Positions 18,133 to 25,409 of a DNA stretch of 25,409 nucleotides are shown here, piece by piece. The stretch covers positions 1-25,409 of the forward strand of contig CAZJIU010000027.1 in NCBI GenBank assembly GCA_964546145.1. Direction: 5' to 3'. Source of the stretch: CAZAKO01 sp964546145 (GTDB lineage: Bacteria; Fidelibacterota; UBA2242). Made by a program: the position numbers and the translations under genes. The notes beneath the pieces were generated by a model, which had not been told where the DNA came from, did not search any database, and saw only the letters and a list, made by a program, of their open reading frames with translations. Position 1 is the first letter of the stretch. The number at the start of each line of letters is the position of its first letter.

Positions 18133-20307
18133 TTACCTGATTACCAAAAATTTTTGACAGGCGGTCTCGCCATTCGGTTTTTGAAAGAAAGCCAAATAGA
18201 CACCGCTGTTTATCACTTGCTGACTGTGGGTAAGCATATCCCAATATTCGGACCCGGCACCTACCGGGCTGTCATGCTTTATCACTTGCACCAGGTCGCC
18301 ATTTTCGGTGTAAATTTTAATGGCGATTTTGGCTGGTAAATTATAGAAAACGATCCCGCGCAATTTACTCTTATCCCAACCCTGAGCCGAAAGAAGCGGA
18401 TCGTTGATATTGTAAGGATTCGGCACAATCCGGATTTTTGTCAGATCGTCCTGCTTCAAGGCAACCGGTTTTATCGAATAAATATTGGGCACCAAGACAC
18501 GAGAACTATAGCTGATTTTTCCGCGGCTGGTAGGATCAGCCAGCGGATCATCCGGAGCGATGCGGGATTTCGCCTGAATGTAATAGTAATATAGGGCGCC
18601 ATAAATCCCGGTGCGGTCATTAAAAAGATGTTGGTCGGCTTTATCTTCCGACCCCGAATCATAAATGACCTGATAGAAGACCGTGTCCGCGGCACTTAGA
18701 CGACGCATGATGCGGTAGCCCTCAAAATTTGGCAAAACTTCAGCTTCCAGATCGGTCCATTTGATCTCGACCCCGGTACCCCAGGCGGTAACTTCAATAT
18801 AGGAAGGTGGCGGCGGCGCTTGCGGAATTTGATAGCCAACGTCATAATTCCATTTGGCACGCCGGGCACTTTTCATTACCGAATCTATGCCGGTGCTGAG
18901 CCAGCGATCTTTACGCAAATCCATCTCCGTAGCATCAACCGGAAAGGCAAAATTGCCTGGCAAATAACCAGTGTGCGAATCAGGTAAGTTGGGCGGATCT
19001 GCCAGGGTGCCATTCAGCCATTTTTTCCCCACTAGCGAGGCTATCTGCGGGTCAAGCCCGGAATAGCCGCTGGCGTAGACGATATGGATTTTCTGCCCGG
19101 GGAGCAAATAATAGGGGCCAAAGCTGCTGAACATTTTTGAATTGGTACTGCTTTTCGTGCCCGCCGGATAATTAGAATAATCCGGATTGCCCGTCTCATC
19201 ACTATTACCACCATGATAGCTGCCGGGAATTGTGTCACCGCTCATCGGCCAGTATCGCGAATAGGCGCCGCGGATCGCCCAAAAATTTTTGTCCCCAAAT
19301 TCATCACTGGAATCATTATAAGGAATTTTGGTTGCCGTACCAATATAGGTTATGCGGGGTTGGACGAAATCATCCCGATCATCGGTCGGATCAACATACG
19401 GCTCACCTGAGGCATGCAGGATCGAATACCAACAGAATTTGGCGCCCACCAAACGTCCTCCCTGAGATATGGCTGGAGCTCCCATATTATCTCCGGCTAT
19501 TTCGGGATCATCGGCGCTATACTCATAGAAAACCCGCAACGAATCACCGACCCGTCCGCCGTAATAATGCTGCCAGGTCATGGCTGGATCAAAGGCTTCA
19601 CTGGAAGAGGGAACGGGATTAGACGCATAGGAGCGGAAGGTGTTGGCTCCATTAAATTGCATATTGATGTAAAAATCGGTAAGAGTGTCGCCACTAACGT
19701 TGCTGAACTCCACATCCGTGATAAGGTAATCATCGTTGAAATTCTGGCTCCAGGCGAGGATTTTACGGTGAACATTTACGCCCAGAATATTATAAGTGGT
19801 GACCTCCACAATTTGATCATAGGTTTCGACCCCAAATCGACCCGGATCGTAAGTGCCGAACATGGGCAGATTAACTGCCGTAAAATCAATGGTCTGATCC
19901 GGGTAATTATAGCGGACGTAGTTAGTTAATCCCGCAACGACCTGACCAACATCCTGAAAGTCATTCCTGGGGCCATAAATCGCCACGCTATGTAAGGAGT
20001 CAAGCGGATCGTACCAGTTAGTCGTAGCCAGACTAAAGCCGGCACCCGCCCAGGCATCCCACTCCTGCCCGCGGTTGAAAACGATGTCATAGTCATTCGG
20101 GAAAAAAGTACCGGGATTAAAACTGCCTTTATCACCGTTCGCCTTGACGCCGCACCATACATGTCCCATGTTGATCATTGCTGTAACCAATTCCGGCTGA
20201 GTTTGAGTCCATCCAATCCGGGTAGTCATTAAAATCATTAATAGTAATCCAATGAAAAATATAGGTGCGAATCCATGCTGATTATTTGTATTGATTTGCC
20301 TTTTCAA
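18133..20307 (-). CDS. Secreted protein of unknown function with fibronectin-like and T9SS-like C-terminal domains
   Basis: 724 residues. The signal peptide covers about 1-34 (FFIGLLLMILMTTRIGWTQ). The large N-terminal part (35-510) is rich in Asp, Gly, Tyr and Trp, with NFNDDYLITDVEFSNVSGDT as a recognisable beta-sandwich strand pair; I do not recognise an enzyme or the SusD fold (no TPR-like helices). A fibronectin-III-like domain lies at about 520-615 (EIKWTDLEAEVLPNFEGYRIMR). The C-terminus has IVPNPYN and ends SGVYLAFFQ ... KFLVIR, a divergent T9SS-type sorting domain. The start is a TTG with a strong ribosome-binding site; no ATG precedes the hydrophobic core. It lies between the TonB-dependent receptor and the PorV-like gene, so a surface glycan-binding partner of the receptor is a reasonable inference. 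Confidence 0.75.
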   Translation of the reverse strand: MKRQINTNNQHGFAPIFFIGLLLMILMTTRIGWTQTQPELVTAMINMGHVWCGVKANGDKGSFNPGTFFPNDYDIVFNRGQEWDAWAGAGFSLATTNWYDPLDSLHSVAIYGPRNDFQDVGQVVAGLTNYVRYNYPDQTIDFTAVNLPMFGTYDPGRFGVETYDQIVEVTTYNILGVNVHRKILAWSQNFNDDYLITDVEFSNVSGDTLTDFYINMQFNGANTFRSYASNPVPSSSEAFDPAMTWQHYYGGRVGDSLRVFYEYSADDPEIAGDNMGAPAISQGGRLVGAKFCWYSILHASGEPYVDPTDDRDDFVQPRITYIGTATKIPYNDSSDEFGDKNFWAIRGAYSRYWPMSGDTIPGSYHGGNSDETGNPDYSNYPAGTKSSTNSKMFSSFGPYYLLPGQKIHIVYASGYSGLDPQIASLVGKKWLNGTLADPPNLPDSHTGYLPGNFAFPVDATEMDLRKDRWLSTGIDSVMKSARRAKWNYDVGYQIPQAPPPPSYIEVTAWGTGVEIKWTDLEAEVLPNFEGYRIMRRLSAADTVFYQVIYDSGSEDKADQHLFNDRTGIYGALYYYYIQAKSRIAPDDPLADPTSRGKISYSSRVLVPNIYSIKPVALKQDDLTKIRIVPNPYNINDPLLSAQGWDKSKLRGIVFYNLPAKIAIKIYTENGDLVQVIKHDSPVGAGSEYWDMLTHSQQVINSGVYLAFFQKPNGETACQKFLVIR

Positions 20308-20310
20308 GCC

Positions 20311-20320
20311 GGTTACTCCT
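20311..20320 (-). promoter_or_regulatory. Ribosome-binding site supporting a TTG start
   Basis: AGGAGTAACC on the minus strand ends three bases before the TTG at 20307. The same ten bases directly precede the ATG of the TonB-dependent receptor gene at 23634-23643. The match supports the TTG as the real start. Confidence 0.6.
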
Positions 20321-20333
20321 ATAAAATTGGTTG

Positions 20334-23300
20334 CTAAAAATTGAACCGTACTCCAAACCAGATATCACGCGGTTGTTCATATAACCAAAAATAATATTTG
20401 GGATCGTTGATATAAGGCTTCTCTTCCGAGCGGAGATCGCCAACCTTGTCATTTCCGGCTATGTATAAACCTTTGTTGGCAGCGCGCAGATCATCATATT
20501 TAGCTGACTTATACATCGGCAGGTGGAGTGACGCCAGATACTTAGTGAAATCACTCCATTCTTCCATGTCGCCACTTTCTCTCTCGAAACAATATCCGTC
20601 GGCCATCAGGCTGACTTTAAAATTGAAAAGGTTACTGACATCAATATAGAAAGAGGCTGTCGTTCCCAGGAATTCGACTTTCTTGTCTATTTTCAGATCA
20701 ACCATATAGTAATCAGGCCAGCGCATATTGTCATTGACATGCAGCTCGTTCAGGGGATTCCAGGTAAAATATTCGCCGGCTTGCCATTCTCCGAAAATGG
20801 TGAATGTCCAGCCTGTCAATAGATAATCGGAGAAGCTGACCTTGCTCAATTTGTTAGGTGTCCGGAGAGTCAGGTTGGTATTAACTTTCGGCAAGGGCAG
20901 CGAGCGCGTCTCTTCATCAGCATAATAAGCATCTTCATTACTGATAGGGATATCTTTATAAAGCTCCCGTCCGGTCAAGCCGGTCTTCTTCATCATGTAA
21001 TTATAATTAATCCAACCGGTCAGCCAGCCGTTGTCATTTTTAGAGAGATTAACTTCAATGCCCTGAATATCCTGATATTCATTATTCGCCCAGGTATCAT
21101 AATTGATGCTGCCGCTGGCATTTTGATAGGTGACATCACCGTGCTGCCCGGTGACATCCTTAGAATACCAGGATAACTTCAGGATACTCCGCCGCAAGAG
21201 GGTCGTCGCCAAACCAAGTTCATAGGAAATCGTGCGGGGCGGTTCCAGATTGGGATTGGACATATCATACAAACCATTTTTCGTATAACGATAACGATAC
21301 AGGTACATCGAATAATAGGGCGGATTCGAGCGGAAATGACCATAATTGAAATAGAACTTGGCGTTTTCCGTCACCGGGAATGAAATGCCAATGCGCGGGC
21401 TGAGGGCATAATGGTTTTTAATCGGCTGCAGGAATCCCGGATGCAAAGAATCATATCTCACCCAGGTATCCCAGATATAGGACTTGCCCTGTTCCAGGTA
21501 ATTAAAAAGCACGGAATCAGCCGCGTAGCTCTGGGGTGTAAAGACTTCTTCGGCAAACGGATCGCCGGTTGGCCATTTGCCCCCGCCGCCGTAATAATAA
21601 TCAAACCGCAAACCGATATTGGCGACGATAGATTCGTAATTGAGCTGGTCCTGGAGATAGACACCGGTCTGGCTGGGAGTCCGATGATAATTGAACTCAT
21701 AGACGTTATAAGCGTTTTCGTTCCACATCATCCAGAGCTTGTGATTTAAATCGAAATCGTTGTATTCGAAACCAGCCTTGACAAAGTTGTGAAGACCGAT
21801 TTGGGAAGAGAGATCGAACTTAGCCCGGTACTGACCGACACGCACATTATCATACAGGTCACCCTCCTTGCGCCGAAAGCGATAGGCGATTCCCGGCAGG
21901 GCATCATAATTAGGATATTTATAACTGAGCGTATCGCCATCAAATATCCCGGTAACACGATTGGTGCCATCCAGAAATTTTCCATAAGGCAATTCGTTAA
22001 CCACAAAAGGTCCGAAATAGGTAATCGCCGTTAAATCACGGGTATTACCGGTTGGCGAATGATCTTTAATCTGAACTGCGCTGAGGCTTAACTCCCAATA
22101 AGTGGATTTACTGAGAACCTGATTAATCGCCAGCCCGTTCATTAACGTTCTCTGTTGCAGAATCGGAAAGAAAGGCGGGTCATACCAATACTCGGGATTT
22201 TTATGAATATACTTGATATTATCAATCGGCATAAAACCGCCCTGGCGACTGGCATCCGGATAGTCACCGGAAGCCGGCCGGATCGGACTGACACCGATTT
22301 CGTACTTATAAAAGCTATTCCAGGTCAGGGTTATTTTCTTCGCGGGATGACTTTTAATTGTCAACAGAGTAGTATTGTTCTCATCGCTGGAACGTGAGAC
22401 CGGCATGATATAGTGACTCTCCTTGGAGTTGTGCGAAAGGTAGAAAGTCGCGTTGCCCAGAGCATGTCCAATAAAAGGTACCGGTCCGCCAAAACCACCG
22501 TCGAAATTCCAGTCGGAAGACTGCTCCTGATTATGGTGCTGGGCAAAGAGCTTTTTCTGCTCTTTGGAAACTTCCCGGTAGCCAATGACCTGTTTCAGCG
22601 AGTCCGAGAGATTTGCCAGACCATCATAGTCCGGAACAGCCATAAACATCCAGCAGCCTAATAAATAGTAATCGAAGGGGGTTGCCCATTGATCTTCGGT
22701 TTTACCGATATTGTAATTTTGGGCGGCTATATTCCAACCTGCAAAAAGAGGATGCTGCTCACGTAAATAAGGCTCGTCCTTCCAAGCTTCCTCGGTACCG
22801 ACAAAAGCCACTGCCGGATCCAGATAGGACTGCAGAGCGGCGCCATCGGCATCGTAAAATGAATCGCCAAAGCGGCGCATATGTGGGTTGTCCCGGGCAT
22901 AAGTGAAAGTGCCGTGATAGCCTTTTCCACTCCCGGTCTTGGTCGTGATGTTGATTAGACCGGAGCGGAAATTCCCGTATTCGGCATTATAGCCGCCCGA
23001 CAGGAGCGAAACCTGCTCAATGGCACTAAGCGGGATGCTGCTCTCGGCATTACCGGTAGCCGCATTGACATAAGATAAACCGTTGACCATCACCCCGGTC
23101 TGATCGGCTGAACCACCTCTAATCGTCAGGTAACCGTTACTCTCACCAACACCAGGCAGTTTAGTCAGAAAAGCATTGATTTCGCGAATACCGGTGGCAT
23201 CAGTGAGCTGGACAGCATCTACAACCAATTGGGTATTGGATACCTCCTTGTGCAATTCATCCCGCGGCGCGGTAACGATGACCTCCTGTCCTTGGATAAC

Positions 23301-23633
23301 AGTCGGGCGTAAAGTAAAATCGAGGCGCGTGATGCGATCCGCGGAGACCAATACCCCGGTCAAGACCTGCGCCTCATAACCGATCATGGAAGCCCGGATG
23401 CTATAGGTTCCCACCGGTACATTGATGATAATATAATTGCCATTGACATCCGAGGCTGCGCCCAGGTCGGTATCTACAATGATAATATTGACTCCGACTA
23501 ATGGGGCTCCCGTCTCGCTGTCGTGAACGATGCCGCTGATCCGACTGCGGGTCTGTCCCCATAAACCAGTCGTCAAGCTCCAGATAATGATCAGAGCCGT
23601 AACAAAACAAATTATTGATTTATTATGAGGCAT
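20334..23633 (-). CDS. TonB-dependent outer-membrane receptor with carboxypeptidase-D-like regulatory domain
   Basis: 1099 residues; signal peptide about 1-26 (LWGQ). A CarboxypepD_reg-like beta-sandwich (30-110: ISGIVHDSETGAPLVGVNI) leads to the plug: EVIVTAPRDE (117-126), GYLTIRGGSADQTGVMVNG (167-185) and VSLLSGGYNAEYGNFRSGLINI (208-229). The remainder is a barrel with many aromatic-ended strands and a C-terminal WFGVRFNF. Such receptors import oligosaccharides or chelates using TonB energy. Its place within a pectin cluster indicates uptake of pectin oligosaccharides. The SusC-like N-terminal layout is present but no SusD gene follows; a secreted protein of unknown fold takes that position. 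The ATG at 23633 has GAGGAGT at 23638-23644. The gap to the PL1-like gene is 45 bases. Confidence 0.93.
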   Translation of the reverse strand: MPHNKSIICFVTALIIIWSLTTGLWGQTRSRISGIVHDSETGAPLVGVNIIIVDTDLGAASDVNGNYIIINVPVGTYSIRASMIGYEAQVLTGVLVSADRITRLDFTLRPTVIQGQEVIVTAPRDELHKEVSNTQLVVDAVQLTDATGIREINAFLTKLPGVGESNGYLTIRGGSADQTGVMVNGLSYVNAATGNAESSIPLSAIEQVSLLSGGYNAEYGNFRSGLINITTKTGSGKGYHGTFTYARDNPHMRRFGDSFYDADGAALQSYLDPAVAFVGTEEAWKDEPYLREQHPLFAGWNIAAQNYNIGKTEDQWATPFDYYLLGCWMFMAVPDYDGLANLSDSLKQVIGYREVSKEQKKLFAQHHNQEQSSDWNFDGGFGGPVPFIGHALGNATFYLSHNSKESHYIMPVSRSSDENNTTLLTIKSHPAKKITLTWNSFYKYEIGVSPIRPASGDYPDASRQGGFMPIDNIKYIHKNPEYWYDPPFFPILQQRTLMNGLAINQVLSKSTYWELSLSAVQIKDHSPTGNTRDLTAITYFGPFVVNELPYGKFLDGTNRVTGIFDGDTLSYKYPNYDALPGIAYRFRRKEGDLYDNVRVGQYRAKFDLSSQIGLHNFVKAGFEYNDFDLNHKLWMMWNENAYNVYEFNYHRTPSQTGVYLQDQLNYESIVANIGLRFDYYYGGGGKWPTGDPFAEEVFTPQSYAADSVLFNYLEQGKSYIWDTWVRYDSLHPGFLQPIKNHYALSPRIGISFPVTENAKFYFNYGHFRSNPPYYSMYLYRYRYTKNGLYDMSNPNLEPPRTISYELGLATTLLRRSILKLSWYSKDVTGQHGDVTYQNASGSINYDTWANNEYQDIQGIEVNLSKNDNGWLTGWINYNYMMKKTGLTGRELYKDIPISNEDAYYADEETRSLPLPKVNTNLTLRTPNKLSKVSFSDYLLTGWTFTIFGEWQAGEYFTWNPLNELHVNDNMRWPDYYMVDLKIDKKVEFLGTTASFYIDVSNLFNFKVSLMADGYCFERESGDMEEWSDFTKYLASLHLPMYKSAKYDDLRAANKGLYIAGNDKVGDLRSEEKPYINDPKYYFWLYEQPRDIWFGVRFNF

Positions 23634-23643
23634 GGTTACTCCT
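23634..23643 (-). promoter_or_regulatory. Ribosome-binding site of the TonB-dependent receptor gene
   Basis: AGGAGTAACC directly precedes the ATG at 23633 on the minus strand, placing GGAG five bases from the start. It is identical to the leader of the next gene in the cluster. Confidence 0.55.
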
Positions 23644-23678
23644 CAAATCTTCCATTATCTGAGTTACAAAACATTGTC

Positions 23679-25328
23679 TCAACGCAGTACCTGCATTTTC
23701 AATAATTGACGACTGCCATCAAATTGCATTGTACAGAAATAGATCCCGGAAGCAACTGGTTTACCGGCATCGTTATCTCCCAGCCACATTAGTCTATATT
23801 CCCCGGCCGCCAGACGCTGCCGCGGATAAGTTCTCACGATCCGACCGGTAAGGTCATAAATCCTGATTTCGGCGATCCCTGCTTTGAATAACGAAAATTG
23901 AATTGTGGTCGCTGCATTGAAGGGATTGGGATAATTATGCCGCAGCAGAAAATCACCCGCCACAACCGGCTCTGGAGTGACCCGCTGCGGACCTTGTTCA
24001 ACCAACCCGTTCAAATAGTTTTCCAGCATAGTGTAGCCATTTTCGGCAATAAGGTTGCGGTCCGCGGCATCCTCGGGATTCAAGCTGTTAGCAAGCTCCC
24101 AGTCATCGGGCATCCCATCATGGTCAGTATCGGTTGGCGCCGGCAGGCTGCTTAATAGAGGCCAGCCACCCTCGGGTTGATGACTGGTACTGTCAATCGA
24201 GTGGCCGGTCTGATTGATCACATCGTTAATAATACGCCTGTCAATCGTATCCCGCTTCGGATAACTGCAACCAGCCGTAGCCAGCACGGCAGTGTAAGCC
24301 TGTTCGGGCGAGGTGGTTGTGACCGGCTCCATAATTATTTCTTGCGAACGCACTTTATAGTCGGTGAGACGATCCGTGCCGCCCACATAAAATTTATTGC
24401 CCCAGGTAATCAGACTCCATTGGTCGGTCGGCACAGCACCATTATACATGTTGTCCGCGAAATAGGCATTAGCCCGGTAGGCATCTTCTTTAAAAGCTCT
24501 ATTCGAAACACTCGACTCGTCTCCGGGGATATAGACATTTCCGACGAAATTATAATTGCTGACCGAAGCGGTATCGGCATTGTATCCCGGAGCTGAACCC
24601 TTCCAGTTGTATACTACATTATTCCGAAAATCGAAAAAAAGTCCCCGGGTGTCGGCTGGATAATCAGTATAATTTCCTGGTCTTGGCAGACGACCATTGT
24701 CATGGGCATAGAGATTGTGATGATAGGTCTTCTGATCGCCGAAATCGCCCCGGATGAGCGAGCCATAGCTGTGATTCTCGAAGGTTAGAGCCTCGCTGAT
24801 GATACACCATTGAACCGTAACACTATCCGATGTCTCCTGGCAGGAAATTCCTTCGTCGCGGGCATACGAGGCACTGACATGGTCAATCATAATATTGGTA
24901 CCCTTGTCAATATCAACGGCATCGCCGCTGGAATTGGCTGCTCCCGCATCCACCCGCACCCGCAGGTAACGGATGATTATATCCGAATATTTAATATGAA
25001 ATCGTCCTTTAATACAAATACCGTCACCCGGGGCAGTCTGCCCGGCGATGGTAATATTGGCTTTGGGTTGAAGAATAACATCGCCCAGCTCAATGGTCCC
25101 GGAAACCCGAAAGACAATCGTCCGATTTCCCTGACTGAGGGCATCTACGATTGAACCGGCGCCGCTATTAGCCAGCGCGGTCACCTCGTAGACCTCGCCG
25201 CCGCGCCCGCCTTTGGTAAAACGACCACTGCCTTCGGCTCCGGGGAAGGCGACCTGCTGAGCCAGCAGATTCCAATTACCGATTCCGAAAAACAATAATA
25301 GAACAACGCTAAAAAATTTTTTTAACAT
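23679..25328 (-). CDS. PL1-like pectate lyase with calcium-binding linker and T9SS sorting domain
   Basis: 549 residues; signal peptide 1-24 (LLAQ|Q). The catalytic beta-helix (25-380) starts with VAFPGAEGSGRFTKGGRGG (26-44), the opening typical of bacterial PL1-family pectate lyases of the AFPGAEGFG type, and contains TIAGQTAPGDGICIKG (93-108), MIDHVSASYARDEG (147-160) and the basic NGRLPRPGN (211-219) near the probable active site. DTDHDGMPDDWE (400-411) is a thrombospondin-type-3/EF-hand-like calcium loop common before surface tails. Residues 458-549 form a T9SS type A domain (LLRHNYPNPFNAATT ... KMQVLR). It should cut polygalacturonate at the surface or outside the cell. It is the first cluster gene in the window; AAGG at 25336-25339 is the likely ribosome-binding site. 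Confidence 0.9.
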   Translation of the reverse strand: MLKKFFSVVLLLFFGIGNWNLLAQQVAFPGAEGSGRFTKGGRGGEVYEVTALANSGAGSIVDALSQGNRTIVFRVSGTIELGDVILQPKANITIAGQTAPGDGICIKGRFHIKYSDIIIRYLRVRVDAGAANSSGDAVDIDKGTNIMIDHVSASYARDEGISCQETSDSVTVQWCIISEALTFENHSYGSLIRGDFGDQKTYHHNLYAHDNGRLPRPGNYTDYPADTRGLFFDFRNNVVYNWKGSAPGYNADTASVSNYNFVGNVYIPGDESSVSNRAFKEDAYRANAYFADNMYNGAVPTDQWSLITWGNKFYVGGTDRLTDYKVRSQEIIMEPVTTTSPEQAYTAVLATAGCSYPKRDTIDRRIINDVINQTGHSIDSTSHQPEGGWPLLSSLPAPTDTDHDGMPDDWELANSLNPEDAADRNLIAENGYTMLENYLNGLVEQGPQRVTPEPVVAGDFLLRHNYPNPFNAATTIQFSLFKAGIAEIRIYDLTGRIVRTYPRQRLAAGEYRLMWLGDNDAGKPVASGIYFCTMQFDGSRQLLKMQVLR

Positions 25329-25341
25329 GCGGATACCTTAG

Positions 25342-25396
25342 TTAGCTAATACATCTGATTGTTAATGCCCCAAAAACACCAATTACAATAGCTATT
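25342..25396. promoter_or_regulatory. Upstream region of the pectin cluster with two AGCT-centred palindromes
   Basis: The 81 bases before the first visible cluster gene hold TTAGCTAA at 25342-25349 and AATAGCTATT at 25387-25396, both perfect palindromes sharing the core TAGCTA. They could be operator half-sites. No convincing promoter hexamers were seen, and an upstream gene may lie beyond the window. Confidence 0.2.
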
Positions 25397-25409
25397 ATTT
25401 ACTATTTAA

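Noticed and set aside
19414..19929. Open frame of 171 codons on the plus strand opposite the 724-residue protein gene
   Set aside because: Antisense shadow. The minus-strand frame is much longer, begins with a signal peptide and fits the operon spacing.
18133..20307. SusD-family glycan-binding lipoprotein
   Set aside because: The position suits SusD, but there is no lipobox cysteine after the signal peptide, no helical TPR-like region, and the protein ends in a T9SS-like beta domain.
1..25409. CRISPR arrays, tRNA or rRNA genes, insertion sequences
   Set aside because: No regularly spaced repeats, cloverleaf sequences, rRNA stretches, transposase motifs or terminal inverted repeats were seen on either strand.

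Overview
The window is a dense bacterial segment with no intergenic stretch over 300 bases. Four features suggest an FCB-group bacterium outside the classical SusC/SusD Bacteroidota, such as Calditrichota, KSB1 or Ignavibacteriota. First, four proteins end in type IX secretion (T9SS) sorting domains, three of them opening with the (N)YPNPFN-type signature. Second, there is a PorV/PorQ-like barrel. Third, there is a TonB-dependent receptor with a carboxypeptidase-D-like N-terminal domain. Fourth, no SusD gene is visible. The placement is an inference from protein style only; there is no rRNA or marker gene here.

Left part (1-4621): a 5'-truncated AAA/DUF4143 ATPase on the plus strand; a minus-strand lipoprotein with a probable beta-propeller; then an overlapping plus-strand pair, an alpha/alpha-toroid (squalene-cyclase-like repeat) protein of unknown role and a secreted endonuclease/exonuclease/phosphatase-family hydrolase. 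None of these shows a clear link to pectin. The pair meets the pectin cluster tail to tail at about 4630.

Main part (25328 down to 4641, all minus strand): eleven tightly spaced genes, gaps -4 to 60 bases, that look like one pectin-utilisation operon. In transcription order: PL1-like pectate lyase with T9SS tail; TonB-dependent receptor; 724-residue secreted protein of unknown function with T9SS-like tail; PorV-like outer-membrane protein; GH105 unsaturated rhamnogalacturonyl hydrolase; CE12 rhamnogalacturonan acetylesterase fused to a DUF4350-like domain; multidomain CE8 pectin methylesterase with T9SS tail; multidomain PL1 pectate lyase with T9SS tail; a second, divergent CE8-like protein; PL10 pectate lyase; GH28 polygalacturonase. 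The operon may begin upstream of the window.

Together the set can demethylate and deacetylate pectin, cut the homogalacturonan backbone by both lyase and hydrolase chemistry, and take unsaturated galacturonosyl residues off lyase products. The enzymes divide into T9SS-tailed (likely surface-bound or released) and signal-peptide-only (likely periplasmic). The receptor would carry oligosaccharides between these compartments. The most interesting point is the transport module: receptor, unknown 724-residue protein and PorV-like barrel sit where a SusC/SusD pair would be expected. No regulator, sugar permease or cytoplasmic galacturonate pathway gene is present in the window.
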